Assembly (NCBI GenBank): GCA_036257895.1 | Contig: DATAES010000259.1 | Span: 1-14,091, forward strand | Reading direction: 5' to 3' | DNA from: DATAES01 sp036257895 | Lineage (GTDB): Bacteria; Actinomycetota; Acidimicrobiia; Acidimicrobiales; JACDCH01 | Length of the DNA stretch: 14,091 nucleotides | Shown: positions 6,059-13,732 of the stretch, piece after piece | Layout of the letters: each line of letters begins with the position of its first letter | Position numbering within the stretch: the first letter of the stretch is position 1 | The notes under the pieces: model-generated | Told to the model about the DNA's origin: nothing | The model's database searches: none | The model's input: only the letters and a program-made list of their open reading frames with translations | Program-made: the position numbers and the translations under genes

Positions 6059-6622
6059 ATGGCGGTCATCGATGTCGCAGGATTCGTGGCCGACCTGAAG
6101 GATCATGCCGCTGACCACGGCTTCCACGTGCACGACGAGCGGCACTTCGTGGAGACCTACTCGCTGCGCCAGGCGTGGGAAGTGGACCTGCACCCGGAGG
6201 AGGCGTGCAACGGTCCACTCGACCTGCACCTGTCGCTCGAGATCGATCCCCGCCAGTTGCTTGCGTTCGAGGATGCGGTGCTGTCGCTGAACAACGGCGA
6301 CGACCCGGTCGACGCCTTCCACTTCCCGCTGCTGTTCACTTGGACGCTGCCGCCGTTGCCGAAAGGACCCGACCTCCTCGTGCTCGCCACCGACCTCGCC
6401 GGCATCGGTGAGACCGCGTTGCCGCTCGAAGTGTCGGCCATCGACTCCTTCGCCGCCGTGACCGACGCGCCCGAGCGCAGCCTCAGCGTCGTGGCCCGCA
6501 TCGAGGTCTCGCTCACCGCGATCTACAAGAACGAGGAACAGTTGTGCGACGTGCTCGACCGTTGCCTCGCGGTCAGCGAGTTCCTCGTGACCCATGCGCC
6601 TGCATGGCTCGACGAAACCTGA
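6059..6622 (+). CDS. Conserved-looking protein of unknown function
   Basis: A 187-aa acidic, soluble-looking protein without signal peptide or membrane helix. It begins MAVIDVAGFVADLKDHAADHG and contains WEVDLHPEEACNGPLDLHL, a Pro-rich stretch (LFTWTLPPLPKGPDLLVLA) and a C-terminal helical part (YKNEEQLCDVLDRCLAVSEF). I do not recognise the family. Coding is supported by codon usage (strong G/C at third positions), sensible hydrophobic/polar alternation and the start just beyond the divergent phosphatase. The ATG at 6059 follows a G-rich run (GGGGG, 6052-6056); a GTG 9 nt upstream is also possible. Its last 50 nt overlap the end of the convergent gene at 6573, an unusual tail-to-tail overlap. 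Confidence 0.72.
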   Translation: MAVIDVAGFVADLKDHAADHGFHVHDERHFVETYSLRQAWEVDLHPEEACNGPLDLHLSLEIDPRQLLAFEDAVLSLNNGDDPVDAFHFPLLFTWTLPPLPKGPDLLVLATDLAGIGETALPLEVSAIDSFAAVTDAPERSLSVVARIEVSLTAIYKNEEQLCDVLDRCLAVSEFLVTHAPAWLDET

Positions 6623-7523
6623 CCCTCAGCTCCGACGCAACCTCCGCGTTGGCATAAGCGGCCCACGCGCACGGCGTCGTCGTGTCGAGCGGGTAGTCGA
6701 GCGGACCCGGTGGCAGGGCTTCGACGATCACGCCGGCCTGGCGGGCGACGAGCCAGCCGGCGAGGTCGTAGGGATGAGCGGCGAAGCCGCCGCCCACGAG
6801 AGGCCGTGGATCGAGCACGGCCAACTCGCGTCCGGCAGCCACCTCGATCAGCTGGCCACCGCTGCACAGGTAGGGATCCTCGTAGGTCTCGAGGCCGCCG
6901 AGCAGCTCGTCCTCCCACGCGCCGATGGCAGCCTTGCCGCCAGGGGCAAACCTCGCGACCGTCACGAACCTGCGGTCGAGTTCGGCCTTCGTCGACGGTT
7001 GCAGGGTGGTCGGCCGAGACGAATGTCGTCGTTCGAGATCGTCATCGACCACGGTTGGCGGACCATCGTCGCGCACCGCCGACGCAACCATGCCGACAGC
7101 AGCACGCGCCGTGGGAAGTTCGACACACACGCTGATCTCGAGCGCGCCCAACGTCGCTGCATCGCGTCCCGCGCCGAGCAACACCCACGCGCTGCGCTTG
7201 GCCGCCAGCCATGGTCGGCTTCCGTCCACGGGATCGGCGAGGAAACGCCAAGGCCCTTCGCCGTCACCGATCGCAACGGGTTCGTCGAAACCTTCGAGCA
7301 CGAGCGACCCACACCAGCGGGATGCCACGTCCGTCTGCATGGCCTCGAGCAGCGCGGCCTCGGCGCGTTCATCGACGCCGAACACCGCGTCGCCCCCTCG
7401 CTGGGCGACGACTTGGCCGTCGCCGGATCGTGGGCCGGCGCCGACCGCGTCGCGGACGCGTCGACCGACCGCCGTCAGCGCGGCTGCCAGGTCACGGAGT
7501 TCGCCGAGATCGTCGTGGATCAG
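6573..7523 (-). CDS. Divergent inositol-monophosphatase-like protein
   Basis: About 316 aa. ADPVDGSRPW (96-105) keeps both metal-binding aspartates of the family motif, and HPYDLAGWLVARQAGVIV (about 250-267) matches the C-terminal WD-x-A-AG motif with His in place of Trp. The usual GEE/SEES motif is weak (LVLEGFDE, 75-81, with Glu77), and the Thr-x-Asn end of the first motif is missing. It is longer than typical members and could have altered substrate use or be a structural homologue. No ATG, GTG or TTG is in frame near the N-terminus: the best start is a CTG at 7523 overlapping the permease TGA (CTGA), with AAGGA about 9 nt upstream. This points to translational coupling with the ABC exporter genes. 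The 3' end overlaps the convergent gene by 50 nt. Confidence 0.75.
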   Translation of the reverse strand: MIHDDLGELRDLAAALTAVGRRVRDAVGAGPRSGDGQVVAQRGGDAVFGVDERAEAALLEAMQTDVASRWCGSLVLEGFDEPVAIGDGEGPWRFLADPVDGSRPWLAAKRSAWVLLGAGRDAATLGALEISVCVELPTARAAVGMVASAVRDDGPPTVVDDDLERRHSSRPTTLQPSTKAELDRRFVTVARFAPGGKAAIGAWEDELLGGLETYEDPYLCSGGQLIEVAAGRELAVLDPRPLVGGGFAAHPYDLAGWLVARQAGVIVEALPPGPLDYPLDTTTPCAWAAYANAEVASELRVRFRRAMQAHGSRGTR

Positions 7524-8338
7524 GAGAGGATGTCCTTGCGCCGGAAGCGCCAGAGTGCGATCACGGTGAAGATCAGTGTGAACGCGAGCGCGGAGGCGAC
7601 GCCCTTCCACATGTCCTGCGCGGTGCGGCCGGTGAAGAGGTTGCGCCACTCGTCCCAGTACCGAGTCGGCAGGTACGGCTTGAGCGACCCCAAGCTCGGC
7701 ACCGCCGTGAGCACTTGCGAGGCGACGACGACGACGACCGTACTGACGACTGCCGCGGCAGTGGAGTCGGTGAGGGTCGACAGGAAGATGCCGATGGCCA
7801 CGACGGCGAGCATCGTGAGGGCGACATAGCCCGACGCGAGCGCGAGCCGCCCCAATGCTTCGTCGGCCGGCACCGACACCGGAAGCGGAAAGAACCGCGT
7901 CTGTTCGAGGGCGGTGGCGTCATGCCACCCGAAGGCGATCGTGCCGGCGATCAGTCCAGCACCCACGATTACGAGGACAGCGATGAGGGTGAGGACGTAG
8001 GCAACGGTCAGCTTGGCGAGCACCAGCCGGGCCCTGCTCACGGGGCGCACGAGTAGATAGCGCAATGTCCCCCACGTGGCTTCGCCCGCCACGCTCTCGC
8101 CCGAGAACGCAGCAACGACGACGACGAGGAAGAACTGTCCCATCACGACCAGAGAGATGACCCCGACGTTGATGCCGCTGCTCGTGAGGATGGTGAACAG
8201 GTTGATGTCGAGCCGTTGTTGCCGCGGCGGGTCCAGATAGCTCGACACGGTGACGATGATCGGTACCGCGCCGAGCAATGCCAGGCACGCCCACGTGCGG
8301 ATGCGGCGCACTTGACGGGTCCACTCGACGCGGATCAC
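7520..8338 (-). CDS. ABC-2 type exporter permease
   Basis: A 272-aa integral membrane protein with about six hydrophobic segments: near residues 16-34, 55-77 (GVISLVVMGQFFLVVVVAAF), 110-135 (VAYVLTLIAVLVIVGAGLIAG), 170-190, 195-215 (AAAVVSTVVVVVASQVL) and 250-265. GEATWGTLRYLLVRPVSRARLVLAK between the second and third is the typical ABC-2/NosY-type cytoplasmic loop. The GTG start at 8338 overlaps the ATPase stop (GTGA), so the two are coupled and form one exporter. The C-terminus (WRFRRKDILS) is the usual end for this family. The substrate is unknown; such pairs export lipids, antibiotics or other hydrophobic compounds. Confidence 0.88.
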   Translation of the reverse strand: MIRVEWTRQVRRIRTWACLALLGAVPIIVTVSSYLDPPRQQRLDINLFTILTSSGINVGVISLVVMGQFFLVVVVAAFSGESVAGEATWGTLRYLLVRPVSRARLVLAKLTVAYVLTLIAVLVIVGAGLIAGTIAFGWHDATALEQTRFFPLPVSVPADEALGRLALASGYVALTMLAVVAIGIFLSTLTDSTAAAVVSTVVVVVASQVLTAVPSLGSLKPYLPTRYWDEWRNLFTGRTAQDMWKGVASALAFTLIFTVIALWRFRRKDILS

Positions 8339-9252
8339 GAGTCGTGCTCCACGAGCGAGAGGTACGCGTCCTCGAGCCGCCGTCTCGGCATCACCGTCTC
8401 GACGGACACTTCGGCGAGCACGAGCGCACGCACGATGTCGGCGCGTGGGATGCCGTCGAGCTCGATGATCAATCGGTGGTCGGGAGGCTCGCCGGGCTGC
8501 ACGCCGAGCACACCATCGACGTGTTGCAGCACTGCGGTAGCGCGCACCGGGTCGTCGACCTCGAGCTCGACCGAGTGCGACGAGCCCACGAGCGCCTCGA
8601 CTGTCCCTGCCGCGACGAGCGCTCCGTGGTCGATCACGAGCGCGTGACTGCAGACCTGCTCGACCTCGGCGAGCAGATGACTCGACAGCAACACGGTGGT
8701 TCCCCGCGCGGAGATGTCGCCGAGCGCCACGCGGATGCGACGGGTCTCAGCCGGATCCAGCCCGTTCGTGGGCTCGTCGAGCACGAGCAACTCGGGCCGG
8801 TTCATCAGCGCCTGCGCCAGCCCGAGGCGTTGGCGCATGCCCTGCGAGTAGCCCTTCACCTTGCGGTCGATCGCAGTGCCGAGGTCCGCGAGATCCACCG
8901 CCTCGTCCAGGGACGGTGGCGGCCAGGGATCGCCACCGGCGCACCAGTGGAGCTTGAGGTTGCGCAGGCCCGACAGGTACGGGACGAACGCGGGCTTCTC
9001 GACGAGCAGTCCGACCCGGCGCAGGACCTGGCTGCCCGGGTGCATCTGCTCCCCCAGCAGCGATGCCGCGCCGGAGTCGGGCCGGATGAGGCCGACCAGC
9101 ATCCGTACCGTCGTCGTCTTGCCTGCGCCGTTCGGACCGAGCAGCCCACACACCTGGCCGCGCTCGACCGTGAAGCTGAGATCGGTCACAGCCTTCACGC
9201 CGCCGAAGTGCTTGGTGAGGTTGGCCGCCTCGATGACCGTGTCGGTGTTCAA
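8335..9252 (-). CDS. ABC exporter ATP-binding protein
   Basis: A 305-aa ATPase with all ABC motifs: Walker A GPNGAGKTT (39-47), signature YSQGMRQR (135-142), Walker B LLVLDEPTNGLDP (155-167) and the switch histidine in SSHLL (His192). The Q-loop position reads VEKPAFVPYLSG, with Glu85 where Gln is usual; this E-type loop is common in BcrA-like drug and peptide-resistance ATPases. A ~90-residue C-terminal extension (SSHSVELEVDDPVRATAVL...) is typical of DrrA/BcrA-type exporters. The start is TTG 9252; no Shine-Dalgarno is seen, but a TAnnnT box lies just upstream. It overlaps the permease gene by 4 nt. Confidence 0.92.
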   Translation of the reverse strand: MNTDTVIEAANLTKHFGGVKAVTDLSFTVERGQVCGLLGPNGAGKTTTVRMLVGLIRPDSGAASLLGEQMHPGSQVLRRVGLLVEKPAFVPYLSGLRNLKLHWCAGGDPWPPPSLDEAVDLADLGTAIDRKVKGYSQGMRQRLGLAQALMNRPELLVLDEPTNGLDPAETRRIRVALGDISARGTTVLLSSHLLAEVEQVCSHALVIDHGALVAAGTVEALVGSSHSVELEVDDPVRATAVLQHVDGVLGVQPGEPPDHRLIIELDGIPRADIVRALVLAEVSVETVMPRRRLEDAYLSLVEHDS

Positions 9253-9260
9253 GACCGATC

Positions 9261-9266
9261 AGGTTA
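9261..9266 (-). promoter_or_regulatory. Candidate -10 box for the ABC exporter operon
   Basis: On the minus strand TAACCT ends 8 nt before the TTG start at 9252, in the 49-nt gap after the MFS gene. The spacing would place transcription start at or next to the start codon, giving a leaderless or nearly leaderless mRNA. No -35 match is evident. Confidence 0.25.
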
Positions 9267-9301
9267 GGGAGGTGACCGTGGAGACGGTTCGCGGGCGGCG
9301 G

Positions 9302-10759
9302 CTACGCCGCGACGGATGATTGCGGTCGCCGCGTGTCGCTTCCGTGGCACGACGGCCCGACCGGAACATGAGGGACGCTGCGCACCGGGAAGGCGGTTCG
9401 GATCGTGATCCAGCTTATGATCCCGCCGATCACAGCGAGCACGGCGGCGATCACGAGCGACTGCTGGTAGCCGGCGTCGAAGTCCTCGGACAACCCGGTG
9501 ACACCCGGCAACACGGCGATGGCCAGTAACGATGCGATCCGGCTGGCGGCATTGTTGATGGCCGAGGCGATACCCATGTGGTGGTCGTCGACCGAAGCCA
9601 GCACCGTCGCCGTGAGCGGGGCAACAGTGACGGCCAGGCCGGCGCCGAGCACGACCATTCCGGGTAGGACGCCGTCCACGTAGCTGGTGCCGGGCTCGAT
9701 GCGCGACAGGAGCAGGAGTGCCACGCCGACGACGCAGGGCCCGACTGTCATGGGCAGCCGCGGTCCGATGCGCTGCGCGAGCGCGCCCGAGCGGGCCGAG
9801 AACACGAGCATGATGAACGTGATCGGCAACAGCGCCGCGCCCGCCTCGAGCGCGGAGTACCCGAGGTTCGTCTGCAGGTGGACGACCACCAGGAACGTCG
9901 TGATGCCGAGCGCGGCGTAGACGGCGAGTGTGACGAGGTTGGCGCCTGAGAACTGCCGCGACTTGAAGAGCGTCAGGGGCACCATCGGATGTTCCTGCCG
10001 CGCTTCCACGATGAAGAACGCCACGAGGGAGGCCCCTCCGACGACCGCCGCAGCGACCACGACACCCGTCGATGCGCCCGCCGGCCCTTCGATCAACGCG
10101 TACACGACACCGGCGAGTCCGATCGACAACGTGACCGCACCGAGAACATCGATCCGCACCCCCTGCTCGTCGTCTCGGCTCTCGGGCACCCATTTCATCG
10201 TGATGACAACAGCGATGAGCACGAGCGGCAGGTTGATGACGAACACCAGACGCCACGAGACCGAATCGATGAGGAAGCCACCGAGGAACGGCGCCGCCGC
10301 GGTCGCGACGCCGGCGAGTCCCGACCATGCGCCGATGGCGCGGCCGCGGTCTTCGACGCGAAACGACGACGACAGCAAGGCGAGACTGCCCGGAACCAGT
10401 GCGGCCGCGGCCACGCCTTGCAGTGCTCGCGCGATCTCGAGCTGCGTCGAGCTCTGCGAGATGGCACACAACAGCGATGCGAACGCGAAGCCGATGAGCC
10501 CATACACGAAGACACGGCGGCGGCCGTAGAGATCGCCCAAACTGCCGCCCAACACGAGCAACGACCCTTGCGTGAGCAGATAAGCGGTCAGGGTCCATTG
10601 CAACGCGTCGACGCCGGCGTCGAAGTCACGGGCGATAGCGGGAAGCGCGGCGTTGACGACCGAGCCGTCGAGGAAGGCGATGCCGGAGCCCAGAACAGCA
10701 GCAATGAGCACCCAACGACCGCGGGCGGTGCCGAACGCGACGGGATCAGGTACCGACAT
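9302..10759 (-). CDS. MFS drug/compound exporter, DHA2 (EmrB/QacA) family, 14 helices
   Basis: A 485-aa major facilitator. The first helix carries the DHA2 motif LDGSVVNAALPAIARDF; motif A is GGSLGDLYGRRRVF after helix 2; the helix 5 motif C region reads GVATAAAPFLGGFLID, with Ala where the usual Gly-Pro pair starts. Hydrophobic segments and length fit 14 transmembrane helices, typical of proton-driven exporters of drugs, dyes or metabolites. ATG 10759 lies 14 nt inside the end of the exopolyphosphatase gene, so the two are likely co-transcribed and coupled, although their functions are not obviously linked. The C-terminal tail (SVPHVPVGPSCHGS...) is polar and cytoplasmic. Substrate unknown. 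Confidence 0.9.
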   Translation of the reverse strand: MSVPDPVAFGTARGRWVLIAAVLGSGIAFLDGSVVNAALPAIARDFDAGVDALQWTLTAYLLTQGSLLVLGGSLGDLYGRRRVFVYGLIGFAFASLLCAISQSSTQLEIARALQGVAAAALVPGSLALLSSSFRVEDRGRAIGAWSGLAGVATAAAPFLGGFLIDSVSWRLVFVINLPLVLIAVVITMKWVPESRDDEQGVRIDVLGAVTLSIGLAGVVYALIEGPAGASTGVVVAAAVVGGASLVAFFIVEARQEHPMVPLTLFKSRQFSGANLVTLAVYAALGITTFLVVVHLQTNLGYSALEAGAALLPITFIMLVFSARSGALAQRIGPRLPMTVGPCVVGVALLLLSRIEPGTSYVDGVLPGMVVLGAGLAVTVAPLTATVLASVDDHHMGIASAINNAASRIASLLAIAVLPGVTGLSEDFDAGYQQSLVIAAVLAVIGGIISWITIRTAFPVRSVPHVPVGPSCHGSDTRRPQSSVAA

Positions 10760-12299
10760 CGATCACCACTTCGACGTCCAGCGCGTCCTCCAGCAAGCCC
10801 TTTCGGGTGACCGCGGTGTACGCCTCGAGGCTCACGTCGGCATCGTCGTCGTGACGGAGCGTGATGGTCAACGTTCCCTTGCGGTGGGTCGCCAGCAACT
10901 CGCGCACCGCACCGGTGCGCGTGCGATCGAGCGCAACGCCGATCCGCAGGATGCCCGCCAGCGTCCGCACCTTCGACTGCACCGCACCAGGCAATGCGGC
11001 GAACTCGACGTGGCTCGGCTTGGGTGCGCTCTTGCGGTGATAGCGCGCCACCTGCGCGATGAGCTCGATCTCGTCGTCGGTGAATCCTGTGAGGACATCC
11101 GAATTGCGAATGACGTAGTAGCTGTGCAGGTGGTGCCGATCGTGGGAGACGAACAAGCCCACATTGGCGAGGAGTCCAGCTGCTTCGAGCATTTCCTCGC
11201 ACGACGGATCGAGTCCGTGGAGGTCGGCGGTCTGCTCGAACAGCTCGAGTGCGAGCTCGGTGGCATGCTGCGCGTGCTCGAGCTCGCCGGGCGCGATCGC
11301 GGCGAGATGGGTGACACTCTCGTACCGCAGATCACGCAAGTGGCCGAGCGACGTCTTGTCGCGCCGGCGAAGGACGTCGAGGAGAACTCCCTCTCGCAAG
11401 GCGAAGTCGGACGCGATCATCTCGTCGATGGCGAGTGCCGCGAATGTCTGCTCGAGTACGAGCGCGCCACCCAGCACGATGTCGGCCCGCCTCGCGTCGA
11501 GGCCCGGGACTTGGAGGCGCTCCTCGACCGAATCGGCGTCGAGCAATGCCTTGACGACATCGCGCAGCCCGCCGGCGTCGATCACCGCGCCACTGACCTG
11601 GAGCATGGGCGCTTCACCTCGTGCGGCGCGCACCATCTCGGCAACGTTGACGATCGTGCCGGAGCTGCCGATCGCAATGTCGAACCCGAGCGGTCGCACC
11701 ATCCGCGTCACTTGGGTCAGGTACGAGCGGATGAACTGCCGGCACTCTTCGAGCGTCTTACGCCGGACCGGTCTGTCGAGCCCGAACCGCTCGGTGAGGC
11801 GGATCGCACCCAACTTGAGGCTCCGCGCGCCGAGAACCTCGTTGCCCTCGCCCACCACGAACTCGCTGCTGCCGCCGCCGATGTCCACCAGCAGGTGTCG
11901 CTGGTCGTACGCCGGCACGGCCTGCAGCACACCGAGCCTGATGAGGCGGGCCTCTTCGGCCCCGGAGATCACCGAGACGGGCACGCCCGCTTCGTCCCGG
12001 GCACGCCGCACGAACTCGCTGCGGTTCTCCGCCTCCCGCACGGCGCTGGTAGCTACCGCATGCAGCTCTGCGCCATGGCTGTCGACGAGTCGCCGGAACC
12101 GCCCGAGCGTGTCGATGCCCCGCTCGATCGCTTCGGGTGCCAGACGTTTCATGTCACCCGATCCCGATCCGAGGCGGACGACCTCCTTCTCGCGGTCGAC
12201 GACCTCGAAGCGATTGTTGCCAGTGGGGCGCGCGATGACCAGATGGATCGAGTTGGTACCGATGTCGATCGCAGCGAGCGGAGCCGAACCGTTCTCCAT
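10746..12299 (-). CDS. ppx: Exopolyphosphatase / pppGpp phosphohydrolase (Ppx/GppA family)
   Basis: A ~517-aa enzyme of the ASKHA fold that removes phosphate from polyphosphate and/or pppGpp. Motifs: AAIDIGTNSIHLVIAR at residues 9-24, SGAEEARLI (112-120, with the catalytic-type Glu116), DIGGGSSEF (139-147) and GSSGTIVNVAEM for the second lobe. The C-terminal ~200 residues (GLLANVGLFVSHDRHHLHSYYVI and ARYHRK) form the HD-like helical domain found in long Ppx proteins, so this is the two-domain form. I chose ATG 12299; GTG 12308 in the same frame is equally possible and sits exactly 6 nt after a TAGCCT box. Neither has a clear Shine-Dalgarno. The MFS gene overlaps its 3' end. If the glucokinase remnant at 2732-2776 is real, both relate to polyphosphate metabolism. 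Confidence 0.92.
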   Translation of the reverse strand: MENGSAPLAAIDIGTNSIHLVIARPTGNNRFEVVDREKEVVRLGSGSGDMKRLAPEAIERGIDTLGRFRRLVDSHGAELHAVATSAVREAENRSEFVRRARDEAGVPVSVISGAEEARLIRLGVLQAVPAYDQRHLLVDIGGGSSEFVVGEGNEVLGARSLKLGAIRLTERFGLDRPVRRKTLEECRQFIRSYLTQVTRMVRPLGFDIAIGSSGTIVNVAEMVRAARGEAPMLQVSGAVIDAGGLRDVVKALLDADSVEERLQVPGLDARRADIVLGGALVLEQTFAALAIDEMIASDFALREGVLLDVLRRRDKTSLGHLRDLRYESVTHLAAIAPGELEHAQHATELALELFEQTADLHGLDPSCEEMLEAAGLLANVGLFVSHDRHHLHSYYVIRNSDVLTGFTDDEIELIAQVARYHRKSAPKPSHVEFAALPGAVQSKVRTLAGILRIGVALDRTRTGAVRELLATHRKGTLTITLRHDDDADVSLEAYTAVTRKGLLEDALDVEVVIDVGT

Positions 12300-12314
12300 C
12301 CGCTGCACGCGGGC

Positions 12315-12320
12315 AGGCTA
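12315..12320 (-). promoter_or_regulatory. Candidate -10 box for the exopolyphosphatase gene
   Basis: On the minus strand TAGCCT is followed after 6 nt by GTG (12308) and after 15 nt by ATG (12299). This geometry fits a leaderless GTG mRNA or a very short leader. No -35 hexamer is recognisable. Confidence 0.3.
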
Positions 12321-12421
12321 TGACCGTTTTCTGCTCGGCCATGCGATGACGAAGGTGCAGGAGACCCGCGACCGAGCAGGCCGACCGCGCGACCGCCAGG
12401 GAGCCGGGCGGCGATGGGGCA

Positions 12422-12452
12422 GGCGCCGAAGGCGCCGGGGGGCGCAGCCCCC
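12422..12452 (-). terminator. Two adjacent GC hairpins directly after the P450 gene
   Basis: GGCGCC-GAA-GGCGCC (12422-12436) and GGGGGC-GCA-GCCCCC (12438-12452) are two perfect short hairpins one nt apart, beginning 2 nt beyond the P450 stop (12455) on the minus strand. There is no T tract. They could act as a terminator or mRNA stabiliser, or be a copy of a dispersed extragenic palindrome. The rest of the gap to the exopolyphosphatase gene (about 12321-12421) holds nothing I recognise. Confidence 0.5.
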
Positions 12453-12454
12453 AG

Positions 12455-13651
12455 CTATACAGCAGTGAGCCGGACCGGCATCGACTTGAGTGCGTTGTTC
12501 AGGTTCGAGCGCTGACGCCGAGGCGTACCGACGAGCTCGATGCCGTCGAACGTCGTCAGCAGCTCTTCGAAGAAGATGCGGCCCTCGACGCGGGCGAGAT
12601 GCACACCGAGACAGAAGTGCTCAGCGATGCCGAACGAGAGATGTGGATTCGGGTCCCGAGCGATGTCGAATTCGTGCGGGTTCGGGAACACCGTTTCGTC
12701 GCGGTTCGCCGACGTGTAGATCATCGCCACCTTGTCACCGGCGGCGATCGGCTGGTCACCGATGATCGTGTCCTCGGATGCAGTTCGCCTGAAGTAGTGC
12801 AACGGGTTCGCCCACCGGAGGATCTCCTCGAGCGCGCCGGGGATGAGGGAGCCGTCGGAACGCAGCGCCGCCAGTTGGTCCGGATGCTGCAGCAGCGCGA
12901 GCAGACCGGACGACAGCATCGTCCGCGTCGTGTCGTTCCCAGCCGTGACGAGTTGCACGAAGAAACTGCCGAACTCGATCTCGGTCATCGGCCGGCCGTC
13001 GATGTCCGCGGCAAGGATCAACGTGGCGAGATCCTCCTGTGGCTCTGCCCTCCGCTTCTCCGCCAGGCCGATGGCATATATAGCCATCTCGATGCTCGCG
13101 CTGTAATCCGGCTCCTGGCCGGCCGTGATGTCGGGATCCTGGCCGCCAGAGTTCTGCTCGCTCCAGGCATGGATCTTCGGCCAGTCCTCACGCGGGATGC
13201 CGACGAGCTCGCCCACCACCTGTGAGGGCAGCTTGGCGCACACGTCGTGGACGAAGTCGATCTCGGCGTCGCGCGGGATGTCCTCGAGGATGCCGCGACA
13301 GATCGTCCGGATCCGCGGCTCGAGCTGTCCGATGACGCGCGCCTTGAAGTGCGGTGCCAGGTTGCGGCGGTAGTCGACGTGGCGCGGCGGGTCCATCGCC
13401 AGCACCATGTCGCGCATCATGGCCAGCGACTCTTCGCTGAGATCCTCGAGCACGACGCCGCCGAGCGACGCCGAGAACAGCGTCGGATGGCGGGCGACAT
13501 GCACGACATCTGCATGGCGGAGCACGGCCCAATACTCGGTGCCGTCGGGCATGGGTTGGCGGTACACCGGCTGCTCGCGCCGCAACTGCTCGAACACCTC
13601 GTGAGGTGGTCCGTCGACATACTCGTCGGGGTCGTACAGATTGATGGACAT
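12455..13651 (-). CDS. Cytochrome P450, CYP125/CYP142/CYP124-like
   Basis: A 398-aa soluble bacterial P450. I-helix AGNDTT (237-242) for oxygen activation, ExxR in EILR (276-279), FRRTASEDTIIG and the ANRDETVFPNPHEFDIARDP segment before the heme loop, and FGIAEHFCLG (340-349) with heme-ligand Cys347. The PLHYFRRTA, GDKVAMIYTSANRDE and RDPNPHLSFG sequences resemble the actinobacterial steroid/branched-lipid hydroxylases CYP125, CYP142 and CYP124. In the heme loop the second Gly of the usual FGxGxH is Ala343. ATG 13651 has an excellent GAGGTGATC ribosome binding site. The enoyl-CoA hydratase gene lies 81 nt upstream in the same direction, consistent with sterol side-chain or lipid breakdown. 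Electron-transfer partners are not in the window. Confidence 0.93.
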   Translation of the reverse strand: MSINLYDPDEYVDGPPHEVFEQLRREQPVYRQPMPDGTEYWAVLRHADVVHVARHPTLFSASLGGVVLEDLSEESLAMMRDMVLAMDPPRHVDYRRNLAPHFKARVIGQLEPRIRTICRGILEDIPRDAEIDFVHDVCAKLPSQVVGELVGIPREDWPKIHAWSEQNSGGQDPDITAGQEPDYSASIEMAIYAIGLAEKRRAEPQEDLATLILAADIDGRPMTEIEFGSFFVQLVTAGNDTTRTMLSSGLLALLQHPDQLAALRSDGSLIPGALEEILRWANPLHYFRRTASEDTIIGDQPIAAGDKVAMIYTSANRDETVFPNPHEFDIARDPNPHLSFGIAEHFCLGVHLARVEGRIFFEELLTTFDGIELVGTPRRQRSNLNNALKSMPVRLTAV

Positions 13652-13653
13652 CG

Positions 13654-13662
13654 GATCACCTC
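13654..13662 (-). promoter_or_regulatory. Strong ribosome binding site for the P450
   Basis: On the minus strand GAGGTGATC, nine bases complementary to the 16S rRNA tail, with the GAGG core 7 nt before ATG 13651. It settles the start against the GTG further upstream (13669) and suggests high translation. Confidence 0.8.
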
Positions 13663-13732
13663 GCCTCATGCGAGCGACGGAGCGCCAGCGGAGGAGCGGC
13701 CCATACGGCCTGCGTGGCCGGGGAACGCAACA

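Noticed and set aside
7726..7740. ACG/GAC triplet run in the permease gene (and a similar one near 8114)
   Set aside because: It encodes poly-valine in membrane helices; codon usage explains it.
10653..12323. Long 556-aa open frame on the + strand opposite the exopolyphosphatase and MFS genes
   Set aside because: It is the antisense shadow of two clear genes; the translation is His/Arg/Glu-rich without any domain, as expected in high-GC DNA.
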